In this document: piece after piece, positions 24,929-33,806 of the stretch
Position numbering within the stretch: the stretch's first letter is position 1
How the letters are laid out: every line of letters begins with the position of its first letter
Source: Desulfonatronovibrio hydrogenovorans DSM 9292
Lineage (GTDB): Bacteria; Desulfobacterota; Desulfovibrionia; Desulfovibrionales; Desulfonatronovibrionaceae
Direction: 5' to 3'
DNA: 64,000 nt
Assembly (NCBI RefSeq): GCF_000686525.1
Contig: NZ_KK365986.1
Span: 133,995 to 197,994, forward strand
Position numbers and translations under genes: made by a program
The notes under the pieces: model-generated
Seen by the model: only the letters and a program-made list of their open reading frames with translations
What the model was told of the DNA's origin: nothing
Databases searched by the model: none

Positions 24929-25942
24929 ATGAACAGGCAATCCGGCTTCACCCTTCTGGAGGTGCTGGTAGTCATCGGCATCATGGGATTCATTGCAGCC
25001 ATGGTTGCCCCGCGGTTCGGAGGGCTCAGGGATACAGCCAGCCAAACCATCCGGGACAGCAACCAGCAGCGCATGACCGCGGCCGTGGCCTCATACTGGG
25101 AGAGCAACGAAGTTTTTCCCTCAGGTCTGGTCAATCTGGTCTATGAGGACGGTACTGAGGATGAATACACAGCAGGCCGCTACATCCGGCCCACCCATGA
25201 AGGCAATCTGATCCATGAAGGCAAGGTGACCTTTGACCAGAGCTTTTTCACCCGGCTCAAGCCGGAAGTGCATATCCTGGACAGCGAGGAAGCCAGTGCC
25301 TTGAGACGGATGGGGATCATGACCCTCTATAACCTGAACAGCTATGACTATGACGGGATCAATGAGAGCGTCGTTACTCCAGTAGGTTCAGCTGGTAGAG
25401 AAGACCGCATGCGCCAGGCTGGAAGGGGAATTACCGACAATGATCCTCGTATCCGGGCCGGGCTGGGCGTACTCATGGTAGGGCTGGGCGCGAGCACCTC
25501 GGCAACTGCCGCAAGCTGGTCCGGTCAGGCTGCGACAGATGCTAATGGTACTGGCATCAAGACCACCGGCTGGACCCATCCGGAATCCATTGGCCGGATC
25601 ATCCTGGGCCTGGGACCGGAAACCGAACTGGTCAAGAAAGACATTATTTCCTCAGCCGGACTGTGCCCGGACGGCATATCCAATATCCGGACCGCCTGGA
25701 ATCACTACAGTCTGCTTTTGCCAAGGCTGCAGGCCACAGTCAACCGGATGAATGAAGCCACTCATTCTGGAGGTCTTGCCCACCTGGCAACAATCACCGC
25801 CAAGCCAGAAAACGGTCCGGAACGGGAATTCAACCTGCTGAATGCTCAGCCGCGCTACCGCTTCAGCGTCTACTCCCCCGCAGGACTCCTTGGGAATGAT
25901 CCGGAGAATAATCTGATGTGGGAGATTAAGGATCCGGATTAA
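24929..25942 (+). CDS. Large type II/IV pseudopilin 3
   Basis: The protein is 337 aa from the ATG at 24929 (AAGGACAGGG upstream); an in-frame extension to 24827 would place 40 residues before the cleavage site and is rejected. The leader is short (Gly6/Phe7) with Glu+5 and FTLLEVLVVIGIMGFIAAMVAP. It shares SGLVNLVYEDG, LRRMGIMTLYNLNSYDYDG, IGRIILGLGPETELV and TAWNHYSLLLPRLQATVNRM with pseudopilins 1 and 2. The three are clear paralogues with diverged centres. Confidence 0.85.
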   Translation: MNRQSGFTLLEVLVVIGIMGFIAAMVAPRFGGLRDTASQTIRDSNQQRMTAAVASYWESNEVFPSGLVNLVYEDGTEDEYTAGRYIRPTHEGNLIHEGKVTFDQSFFTRLKPEVHILDSEEASALRRMGIMTLYNLNSYDYDGINESVVTPVGSAGREDRMRQAGRGITDNDPRIRAGLGVLMVGLGASTSATAASWSGQAATDANGTGIKTTGWTHPESIGRIILGLGPETELVKKDIISSAGLCPDGISNIRTAWNHYSLLLPRLQATVNRMNEATHSGGLAHLATITAKPENGPEREFNLLNAQPRYRFSVYSPAGLLGNDPENNLMWEIKDPD

Positions 25943-25958
25943 GAAAGGTGGAAAGGGA

Positions 25959-27923
25959 ATGAAACCCAACGGCTTTACTTTTCTGGAGCTGCTCATTGTC
26001 ATGGGAATCATGATTCTGGTGGCGGCCATGATCTGGCCCATGCATAAAACCCTGGACGACACCCAGCGTTACAAAATCACCATGAAGAAGATCCAGGAAA
26101 TCGAAGACGCCATACTGGGCCACAGTGAAATTGTGGACAGCTACGATCTGGACAGGAGCGTGGGTGGTTACGTCAGGGACATGTGCCAGGGCCAGAACCT
26201 GAGTCAGCCTGATGAGTGGTGCGACTGGCCCGGGCTGTGGGAACCGGAAGGGGAGGAAGATCTGGGCGGGATACGCGGATTCTTTGATAATGGCCGCTTC
26301 ACTTGGAATTCATTTAAAAAGGTGGCTGACCCTGGAAAAGAATCCATGGGTCAGCCCAGGGGCTTGTGGACCAGACAGCTCAATACCGAATCCATTTCAT
26401 CTCAGCGGTGGCAGGGCCCCTACATCAAGGCCCCGGTTACCACAAACCCGGCCCTGGGCCGGCATTTTGCAGATAATCAGGATCAATACGCGGATCTGTA
26501 TGTGCATGACCGGGAATATTTCCACCTGCTCCAGGGACAGGATCAGCTTGTGGACGGCTGGAACCGGGCCTTTCGGTTTTTTTTAACCAACCAGGGGGAA
26601 ACCTTCTGGATAGTTTCCCTGGGACCTGATGGTCAGGCCGATTTTCCGGCTGATTTTAAAAATTATGATCCTGACCTTCCCCTGAATAGGGACAATATTG
26701 TCCACTCTCTCAGGTTTGACAGAAGCGAGTGGCAAAACATCCTTGCCTCTCAGCGGGTCCGCAGCAGAACAGTGGAACGGCTGATCGTCATGACCGGGGA
26801 TTATATGGACCGCCTGGTTCAGGCCCTGGTGGGCGACTCCCCGGCCGGACCCAATACAGGATACACCGGGGACATGCTGGCCTGGCCGGATTTGTGGAAT
26901 TATGTGTGCCGGTTTGAAAGCGGTGTTCCAGGAGATCCAGGCCCGGTTCCCTGCGGAACCTGCCGGAATGAGGAAGGAGAGACAGTTGTCTGCGGCACCC
27001 TGGAAGCAGTACATGAGGCCCAGGGCTGGTGGGAAAATAAATGGGAAGATCCAGATTTTGGCGGTAACAGCGACTACACCTATGGGCAGCCGCGCGGACT
27101 CTGGGACCAGGATGATCTGGACGGCAGCGAATTCGGAGTGGGCTGGCGGCATGCCTATCACCCCAAACCGGAAAACAGCTCAGGAAGTTCTGATGTCAGA
27201 GACAGGAATGAAGTTCTCAGGGATGCCTGGGACAGACCCCTGCACTTCTTCAAGGTGGAGGAAAACGGCAAAGAGCACCTGATGATCGTCTCCACCGGGG
27301 AGTCTGGCAGCGGGGTGTTTCACATCAATGGGAATGAGTTCATTTTCCCACAGCCGGAATTCGCAGATGACCCTGTAACGGGATTCAGTGATTACCTGGA
27401 AAAGCGGACTGAACCATTTAACCTTGCTGAGTATCAGCCCGGTTTTACAGGTGAGATTGACGGGATAAGCCATGACAATACCGACAATATCGTCCGCCTG
27501 GTGCGCCTGGATGACTGGAAACCCGGCTTCATGAACCTGCTGGTCAGTCTGGATGCGGACCTTAATGGGGTTAGCCAGGTTGACTGCAATAGTCATGTCC
27601 ATGAGTCAAATGATTTCAGCTGCCGGGTCTATGGCCTGGATGGGTCACCGGTTTTTGCAGAGGAATCTTTTCAGACCAGGTGGGACGAAGAGGAAGACCT
27701 ATGCCGGGTGGACAGTCTGCACTTCAAGTTTGATGACAAAACAGTCACCAGGATCATCATGTCCGGCGGCCGCTATCTGGTCTGCTGGGACAGCAATCAG
27801 AGGAATCCAGGAGCTGAAAAACTGGAACCTGATACTGACGACTGGAATCGAATCTTCAGCGTGTTCGCCAGTCCGGCCCGCATCGTGGACCGGGAGATCC
27901 TGCTCAAGGTAAGTAATTTTTAA
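25959..27923 (+). CDS. Giant two-module pseudopilin (654 aa)
   Basis: It has a prepilin leader (Gly5/Phe6, Glu+5, FTFLELLIVMGIMILVAAMIWP) followed by about 620 residues. Two related modules are visible: the first has GQPRGLWTRQ, then DGWNRAFRFF and FWIVSLGPDGQ; the second has GQPRGLWDQDD, then DAWDRPLHFF and LMIVSTGESG. These echo the GspG C-terminal fold in which a DxWGxP segment and an SxGxDG loop bind calcium. Several Cys (CQGQ, CDWPG, CGTCRNEEGETVVCG) could form disulfides. It is probably a minor or tip pseudopilin. The ribosome site is weak. Confidence 0.8.
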   Translation: MKPNGFTFLELLIVMGIMILVAAMIWPMHKTLDDTQRYKITMKKIQEIEDAILGHSEIVDSYDLDRSVGGYVRDMCQGQNLSQPDEWCDWPGLWEPEGEEDLGGIRGFFDNGRFTWNSFKKVADPGKESMGQPRGLWTRQLNTESISSQRWQGPYIKAPVTTNPALGRHFADNQDQYADLYVHDREYFHLLQGQDQLVDGWNRAFRFFLTNQGETFWIVSLGPDGQADFPADFKNYDPDLPLNRDNIVHSLRFDRSEWQNILASQRVRSRTVERLIVMTGDYMDRLVQALVGDSPAGPNTGYTGDMLAWPDLWNYVCRFESGVPGDPGPVPCGTCRNEEGETVVCGTLEAVHEAQGWWENKWEDPDFGGNSDYTYGQPRGLWDQDDLDGSEFGVGWRHAYHPKPENSSGSSDVRDRNEVLRDAWDRPLHFFKVEENGKEHLMIVSTGESGSGVFHINGNEFIFPQPEFADDPVTGFSDYLEKRTEPFNLAEYQPGFTGEIDGISHDNTDNIVRLVRLDDWKPGFMNLLVSLDADLNGVSQVDCNSHVHESNDFSCRVYGLDGSPVFAEESFQTRWDEEEDLCRVDSLHFKFDDKTVTRIIMSGGRYLVCWDSNQRNPGAEKLEPDTDDWNRIFSVFASPARIVDREILLKVSNF

Positions 27924-28146
27924 GTCCGGAAAAAAGAATTTTTATCCGCTGATTGCGCAGATTCACGCTGATACAAGAATTTATAAAGTAAGAACTATTA
28001 ACCATGAAGGACATGAAGGGAAGAAAAAAAACAAATCTTTCTGTCTTAGACTTCCTGCTCTTCATGGTCTTCATGGTTTACAATTTTTTACCTTGAATAC
28101 TGAATCTTGAACCTTGAACGTTTAACTTTGAATATTGAACAATAAT
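27924..28146. repeat. Intergenic dispersed-repeat-like block
   Basis: The block contains an imperfect inverted repeat AACCATGAAGGACATGAA (28000-28017) with its complement at 28061-28078 (16 of 18 positions). Around it are CGCTGATTGCGCAGATTCACGCTGAT and runs of TTGAA/CTTGAAC (written here as short motifs). Such AACCATGAAGG-type inverted units are common as dispersed intergenic repeats in environmental bacteria. No gene is seen. Confidence 0.5.
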
Positions 28147-29715
28147 ATGCCCCTGAAAAAAGCCTTTAACCTGCTGCCCCGAATTCCGCTGTCCATGCCG
28201 GCCAGGCATTGTCTGGGAGTAGAGTATATTGATGGCGAGATCCGGGCAACACTGGTCCAGGCCAGAGGCAAAAAGATGGAGATCCTGGACTTTGTGGCCC
28301 TGAAGGTCCCGGACAGCGGGGATGATCTGCCTGGAATAGCCCAGCTCAGGGAAATGGCCGGCCGTCTGAACTGCAAGCCCGGGACAGGGGCCGTGCTTGC
28401 CTCTCCCATGGCCAGGCTGGTCACCCTGCCCATGAACCGGGACCGGGTCAAAAGCATGAAGCATCATCTTTTGACAGAAGCGGTCAAGTGGGAGGCTGAG
28501 TCATATACCGGCGTACCGGCCAGCCAGGCCCTGGCCGGGGTGGAGGTGGAAAAGGTCAGACAGGAGCCGGGACAGGTCATGGAGGAGACAGAAGAGGTCT
28601 TTGTCCATGTCTCCATCCTGGAGCAGAATATTTTCCGGGCTCTGAAGGAGCGCTTCCGCCTGGCAGGGCTTAAGCTGGTCAGGGTCTACCCTTCCGAGGT
28701 CTGCTTTCAGGTGCCCTTATTGAAGATGCATGCCGACACTGACCGGGGGGTACTGGACATGGGAGCAGAATCATCAGGATTTGCCCTGCTCAGTGGCGGT
28801 CAGACCCTGTCCATCAACACCATGAACATCAGCACCGCCATGATCAGGGAGCATCTGGCCGGGAAAGTTGTGGCTGATCTGGAGGACACCCTGCGCTTCA
28901 ACCTTGGGCAAGCCCCGGCTCCCCTGCCTGTGGCCGTGACCGGGCCAGGAGCCCTGGATAAACAGGTTCTGGATTATCTCCGGTTTCTTTCACCCACTGG
29001 TGTTGAGCCCCTGAAACTGGTCCGGGCCTCAGGACTGACCGCTTCAGGTTCAGAAGAAGGGCCTTTGTTTGCCTCGGCAGCCGGAGCAGCCATGCGCGAG
29101 CTGTCCGCAGGCCGTATGGCGGTCATTGGCATTACAGATGCCGTGCCTCTGCCAGTGAAAATAAGACAGAGCTTCTATCTGGTACCCATTGCTGCAGCTT
29201 CTCTGCTCTTTGTCCTCCTTCTGGGGCATAACCTGTTAATGCGCTTTCAGGAAAACAGCTATCAGGTCCAGCGGGCCGAGCTGCAGGCTCAGATCGCCGA
29301 GCGCAGACAGGAGCAGGAACAGGTTGAACGATTGCGGAAACAGATCACTGAAGTCACAGATCAGATCAGCAGTCTGCGTAAAAAAAAGGAGTTTGTCCTT
29401 GAGGACCGGGATCGGGATCTGCGTGCTAAAATTGTGGTGTTTGAAAGCCTGGTTCGGCACTTGCCGGAAACCGTATCCTTGAAAAGCATTCGCCAGGTTC
29501 CAGAAACGCCGGATGTTTATGTCCTTGCAGGGGAAGCGGTGTCAGCTTCGGAGGTAATGGATTACGTCTTTAGGCTTAAAAAGAGCGGAATAGCTGTCTC
29601 AGTAGAGATCCGGCGGCTTGAAGTCCAGTCCGGGAGCCGGGGCAGGGGAGCAAATCACAGGTTTTTAATCCAGCTGGAGGCAGACCCCCATGGCACGAAA
29701 GCTGACCAAGCTTGA
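28147..29715 (+). CDS. PilM/PilN-like fused inner-membrane assembly protein (GspL type)
   Basis: The protein is 522 aa from the ATG at 28147; a TTG four codons earlier is possible. The N-terminal half (about 15-340) is an actin-like PilM/GspL domain with CLGVEYIDGEIRATLVQ and GVLDMGAESSGFALL. A membrane segment follows (about 345-368), then a coiled coil and a PilN-like periplasmic domain (VFESLVRHLPETVSLKSI). In type IV pili these are usually two proteins, while type II systems fuse them as GspL. It links the cytoplasmic ATPase to the periplasmic platform. The gene overlaps the next by 26 bp. Confidence 0.82.
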   Translation: MPLKKAFNLLPRIPLSMPARHCLGVEYIDGEIRATLVQARGKKMEILDFVALKVPDSGDDLPGIAQLREMAGRLNCKPGTGAVLASPMARLVTLPMNRDRVKSMKHHLLTEAVKWEAESYTGVPASQALAGVEVEKVRQEPGQVMEETEEVFVHVSILEQNIFRALKERFRLAGLKLVRVYPSEVCFQVPLLKMHADTDRGVLDMGAESSGFALLSGGQTLSINTMNISTAMIREHLAGKVVADLEDTLRFNLGQAPAPLPVAVTGPGALDKQVLDYLRFLSPTGVEPLKLVRASGLTASGSEEGPLFASAAGAAMRELSAGRMAVIGITDAVPLPVKIRQSFYLVPIAAASLLFVLLLGHNLLMRFQENSYQVQRAELQAQIAERRQEQEQVERLRKQITEVTDQISSLRKKKEFVLEDRDRDLRAKIVVFESLVRHLPETVSLKSIRQVPETPDVYVLAGEAVSASEVMDYVFRLKKSGIAVSVEIRRLEVQSGSRGRGANHRFLIQLEADPHGTKADQA

Positions 29716-30238
29716 AAAATTCGGACTCATTGCAGCCGTGATCACAGGCATGCTCTTCTTCTATCTGAAGAATGTCTACGATCCGCAGCAGGCCTCATTG
29801 GAGAGGTCCAGGGACCAGTTGAACCGGACCATACGGGACTACAACCAGTTACAGGCCATTGAGCCGCTGTTTCAGCTCCGTCAGACCCTGGAAAGCAGGA
29901 GGCAGGAGCTGGTCGGTCTGGAAGAGGAAATGGCCGGGCTTGATATCAGGCCCGGCCTTGCAGAGGAACTAATCAGGACCCAGCACCATCTCTACAGGCA
30001 GCTTGAAAGTCGGAATCTCAGGATCACCAATAGCGCATCCCTGGGAGAAAAAACACTGCGGGATTTTACCTGGCAGGTCTTCAGGTTGAACCTGGAAGGT
30101 GGCTACTCAGGTTTTCTGGAGTTTTTGAGTGAGCTTCGGGAATATCCATATCCCACGCAGGTCCACAGAGTGCACATCAACGGAGAAGGAGCAGGCTGGC
30201 CCCTGAAGATCAGCCTGGAAATCTGGGTGATGAAATAA
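29690..30238 (+). CDS. PilO/GspM-like alignment protein
   Basis: This 182-aa protein has a short cytoplasmic start, one membrane segment (about 11-26), a periplasmic coiled coil (about 35-85) and a small C-terminal alpha/beta domain with FTWQVFRLNLEGGYSGFLEFLSEL, the PilO-type pattern. It would pair with the PilN-like half of the upstream protein to connect the inner-membrane platform to the secretin. It overlaps the upstream gene. Confidence 0.78.
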   Translation: MARKLTKLEKFGLIAAVITGMLFFYLKNVYDPQQASLERSRDQLNRTIRDYNQLQAIEPLFQLRQTLESRRQELVGLEEEMAGLDIRPGLAEELIRTQHHLYRQLESRNLRITNSASLGEKTLRDFTWQVFRLNLEGGYSGFLEFLSELREYPYPTQVHRVHINGEGAGWPLKISLEIWVMK

Positions 30239-30272
30239 TGAATGAAAAAAATGATGAATAAGGAAAGGGCAG

Positions 30273-30650
30273 ATGCATATTTCAGAACGTAGGGCCGGGC
30301 TGATCCTGGCCCTGGTGACGGGCCTGCTGATCCTGGCGGTGGGTGTGAGGCCGGGTCAGGCCAGAGAGCCTTTTTTTGCTCCGGTTCCACCTATGGAGGT
30401 TTATGACTTTCCCAGGGCAGCCGAACAGATCAAGCTCAGGGGACTGCTGATCAGCGAAGACGTGTACAGGGCGGTGGTTTATATCCAGAATCAGCGGAAT
30501 TTCAAGGTAGTTCAACCCATGGATTTTATAGAAGTGACCATTGATGATCTGCGTCATGAATTCAGGGTTACAGGCATGGGCGGGCGCCGCCTTGTCCTTA
30601 GCGGGGCAGATAGCTTCAGGTATGAGATCGGGGTGGAACAGCGTGACTGA
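30273..30650 (+). CDS. PilP/GspC-like pilotin-linker protein
   Basis: This 125-aa protein has an N-terminal membrane or signal segment (about 7-29), a short linker and a small beta domain (IKLRGLLISEDVYRAVVYIQ, HEFRVTGMGGRRLVLSG) typical of the homology region shared by PilP and GspC, which contact the secretin N-domains. It lacks the lipoprotein Cys of classical PilP. Its stop codon overlaps the secretin GTG start region, giving translational coupling. Confidence 0.7.
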   Translation: MHISERRAGLILALVTGLLILAVGVRPGQAREPFFAPVPPMEVYDFPRAAEQIKLRGLLISEDVYRAVVYIQNQRNFKVVQPMDFIEVTIDDLRHEFRVTGMGGRRLVLSGADSFRYEIGVEQRD

Positions 30651-32487
30651 TAAGCCGGATATACAGCTAAAACCTATGGGATTGGCCAGGATACCGATCA
30701 AGATCCAGTTTTTTCTTTTGTTGCTGACAGCGGTTATGGCTTTGAGCGGATGTTACCAGACAACCAGGCCTGCATCCAAAGTCCAGTATGCACCGCCTTT
30801 TCCAGTGCTGGAGCAGGAGCCTGGTCCTTATGTCCGTATCCCCCAGGCTGATCCGGATGCCCGCCTGGTCAGCCAGCACACCCCGGACCGGCCTCAGGAC
30901 AGACTGCAGCGGGAGGGTTTACGCCATCCACAGGCCGCAAGAAATGTAAAGGAGGTCTTTTTTCAGGATATTCCCCTGGAGATTGCTGCTGAACTGTTCA
31001 ACGAAGTGGGGGGAGTCAATCTGATCATTCAGAGGGAGGTGGCAGATGAGAGAGTCCGGCTCTATCTGAAGGACGTGACCATGGCCCAGGCAGTGGAGGG
31101 AATGCTCCGCCGCAATGAACTGTGGTTCCGCACCCAGGGGCAGGTTACCTCTGTTATGACCGAGGAGGCTTACGCTGACAGGATCCTTTTCAATCATTCG
31201 GAAAAGGTCCAGGTTTTTTTCATGCGCTACACCAATGCCCAGGACATGGCCGCCCTTATCGGCACGATTCTGGACCCGGATGTGGAGCTTCTGGAAGTCA
31301 GCGGTCAGTCAGTCTACGGGCATCTGGAAACCAGTCTGACCGGGGGCAGTTCAGAAGATGCGGACGATACCGAGGTGATGACAGCAGAGGAACGGCGCAG
31401 GCTGGTTCAGGCAGGAGAGGCCGGGGATATTCTGGAAATGGAAAAGGCCATAAACCTGCTGGGGAAAAGGGTGCCTTCGGTGATGACGGTGTTCAAAAAA
31501 AACAACGCCATTGTGGTCCGATCTACTGACGAGGCAGTTCTCAGACATATCACCGGATTGATCCGGGAACTGGACACCCCGGTCCGCCAGGTTCTCCTGG
31601 AAACCAGGATCGTCCGGCTGGAGCTGGGCGACGGTTTTGAATCATTTTTTGACTTTTCCTACCAGGACTCCGGGAGTATCTCCAACCGGCGGATCAGTCG
31701 GGATGGCACCTATGAAACTTTTCTGAGCACCCTGGGAGGTGTATCTTCTTTGTCAGTCGATACCCTGTCCTATGTTTTTTCCACTGACATTCTCCAGGCC
31801 AGGCTGCAGGTTTTTGCTGAGGAGCAGCGCCTGAATACTATCTCCTCTCCTTTTCTCATGGCTGCGGACAATGCTGAGGTCCGTTTTTTTGTGGGGCAGC
31901 AGATTCCATTGCGGACAGGAGTGACCAAGGAAACTGTGCCCATATCTGATATCGGTGAAAGAGTCCTGTTTATCCCCCAGGTTCAGCAAAGGGAGCTGGG
32001 AACGGAGCTGCAAATCAAGAGCTTCATCAATGCTGATCGGACCATCACCATGGAGATCGAGGCTGATATTCAGTCTCCTAACCTGGGAGTCAACAGTATT
32101 ATTCTGATAAATGACCTGACTGGTCAGCCTGTGACCTTTCCCCTGGACGGGGTGGACAAGAATGAGGTCCATTCGGTCCTGGCTGTACCATCAGGCAATA
32201 CTGTAGCTCTGGCCGGTTTCATCCGCCTGGAGGATCAGGATTTTGAGCAGAAGGTTCCCTTTCTCGGAGACATCCCGGTCCTGGGCAACCTGTTCAAAAG
32301 GGTGGAACGCAGAGCTTCCCGGACTGAAACCGTAATCCTCATTACACCGCACATAATTGGCCATCCCGGGGAAGGGACTGATGCCACCCGCTCTTTTTTG
32401 GATCGGAATAGCAGAATTCAGGAGGAAACAGACAAAGCCCATGGCCGGGTTATTCCGGAAGACATGAGATTTGATCCCCTGGATTAA
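30643..32487 (+). CDS. Outer-membrane secretin lipoprotein (PilQ/MshL/GspD type)
   Basis: The protein is 614 aa from the GTG at 30643, which has GGGGTGGA five bases upstream and overlaps the end of the PilP-like gene; an open extension upstream lies inside that gene. A lipoprotein signal ends in LSGC. Next come an STN-like N-domain (EVFFQDIPLEIAAELFNEV), a secretin N1 domain with a Thr/Glu-rich insert and a C-terminal secretin domain with VPFLGDIPVLGNLFK and TVILITPHII. It forms the outer-membrane gate. The domain order fits MshL/PilQ better than GspD, because only about two N-domains are present. Confidence 0.9.
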   Translation: MTDKPDIQLKPMGLARIPIKIQFFLLLLTAVMALSGCYQTTRPASKVQYAPPFPVLEQEPGPYVRIPQADPDARLVSQHTPDRPQDRLQREGLRHPQAARNVKEVFFQDIPLEIAAELFNEVGGVNLIIQREVADERVRLYLKDVTMAQAVEGMLRRNELWFRTQGQVTSVMTEEAYADRILFNHSEKVQVFFMRYTNAQDMAALIGTILDPDVELLEVSGQSVYGHLETSLTGGSSEDADDTEVMTAEERRRLVQAGEAGDILEMEKAINLLGKRVPSVMTVFKKNNAIVVRSTDEAVLRHITGLIRELDTPVRQVLLETRIVRLELGDGFESFFDFSYQDSGSISNRRISRDGTYETFLSTLGGVSSLSVDTLSYVFSTDILQARLQVFAEEQRLNTISSPFLMAADNAEVRFFVGQQIPLRTGVTKETVPISDIGERVLFIPQVQQRELGTELQIKSFINADRTITMEIEADIQSPNLGVNSIILINDLTGQPVTFPLDGVDKNEVHSVLAVPSGNTVALAGFIRLEDQDFEQKVPFLGDIPVLGNLFKRVERRASRTETVILITPHIIGHPGEGTDATRSFLDRNSRIQEETDKAHGRVIPEDMRFDPLD

Positions 32488-32594
32488 TCTGAAGATTCAA
32501 GGAATAAGGAATTGAAAATACTGGGATGTTCAGAATTTAGCTTTTTAGGATTTTGGACTTAGCGCACAGCAGTTAACACTTAAAACTCATATTT

Positions 32595-33806
32595 ATGACT
32601 ATTTTTCGACGCCATAAAATCAAAACACCCAGGCCCGAGAGCATGGATGAACTGCTCAAAATGACCGTGGACAAAGACGCCTCGGACCTGCACCTGACCT
32701 ATTCCGAACCTCCGGTTTTCCGGGTGGGCGGGGATCTTTCGGTCCTGGACTGCGAAGCCCTGACTCACGACGATATCAGCGTCCTGCTGGACCAGGTCAT
32801 GCCGCCCAGATACAAGACTGTTCTGGAGGAAAGGCGGTCAGTGGATTTTGCAGTGAGCAGTCCTGAGGTGGGCCGGTTCCGTTTTGCCGCTTATTACCAG
32901 CGCGGAGCCCTGTCAGTGGCCATCCGTCTTCTGGCCAAGGGCATTCCGGACTTTCAAAGCCTGAATCTGCCTTCCAGCATGGCCAGGCTGGCCACTTACC
33001 GGGACGGCCTGGTTCTGGTGACCGGGGTGACTGGTTCGGGAAAATCCACCACCCTGGCAGCCATAATTGATACCATTAATAATAATGAACGGAAGAATAT
33101 CATCACTGTGGAGGATCCCATTGAATATGTCCATCAGAACTGCAGATGCATCATCAATCAGAGGGAGCTGCATACAGATGTGCATTCCTTTCCAGATGCC
33201 CTGCGCGATGCCCTGCGGGCTGATCCGGATGTGATCCTGGTGGGGGAAATCAGGGATCTGGATACCATGCGTACGGCCATAATGGCAGCGGAAACCGGGC
33301 ATCTGGTGTTTTCGACCCTGCATTCCAAGGATGCCATGTCCAGTGTCAACCGCATGGTGGGGGCCTTTCCTGCTGGTGAACAAGCCCAGATCAGACAGCA
33401 GCTTTCATCCACTCTGCGGGCGGTCATCAGTCAGAGGCTGCTTCTCAATTCAGACCAAAACGGCCGGGTTCCGGCTGTGGAGGTTATGTTCGCCACCACC
33501 GGAATTGCCAACCTTATCCGCCTGGGCAAGGACGACATGATATATTCGGCCATTGAAACAGGTCATTGCCAGGGCATGCAGACTATGGAGCAATCACTTT
33601 TATCTCTTCTGGAAGCTGGGCGCATTTCCAGAGAAACAGCCCTGTCTGCAGCCAGAAACAAGGATATGATGAACAACCGCCTGACTTTGAGGGGTCTGGG
33701 CCAGACCTGTGAGCTGAGCAGAAACGGAAACAGCAGAAAGAGTCCAGGGCTGGCAGCCGGCAGAAACGGCTCTAACAGCACTTTGCCAGGAAAAGGCCGG
33801 AACTGA
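32595..33806 (+). CDS. pilT: PilT-family retraction ATPase
   Basis: This 403-aa protein has the PilT pattern: a DASDLHLTYSEPPVFRVGG N-domain, Walker A GVTGSGKSTT (about 144-152), an Asp box (ITVEDPIEYVH), Walker B DPDVILVGEIRDLDT and the His box GHLVFSTLHS. It powers filament retraction in type IV pili. Its presence separates this locus from ordinary type II secretion systems, which have no PilT. The C-terminal 50 residues are low-complexity and basic. The stop overlaps the start of the next ATPase gene by one base. Confidence 0.92.
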   Translation: MTIFRRHKIKTPRPESMDELLKMTVDKDASDLHLTYSEPPVFRVGGDLSVLDCEALTHDDISVLLDQVMPPRYKTVLEERRSVDFAVSSPEVGRFRFAAYYQRGALSVAIRLLAKGIPDFQSLNLPSSMARLATYRDGLVLVTGVTGSGKSTTLAAIIDTINNNERKNIITVEDPIEYVHQNCRCIINQRELHTDVHSFPDALRDALRADPDVILVGEIRDLDTMRTAIMAAETGHLVFSTLHSKDAMSSVNRMVGAFPAGEQAQIRQQLSSTLRAVISQRLLLNSDQNGRVPAVEVMFATTGIANLIRLGKDDMIYSAIETGHCQGMQTMEQSLLSLLEAGRISRETALSAARNKDMMNNRLTLRGLGQTCELSRNGNSRKSPGLAAGRNGSNSTLPGKGRN

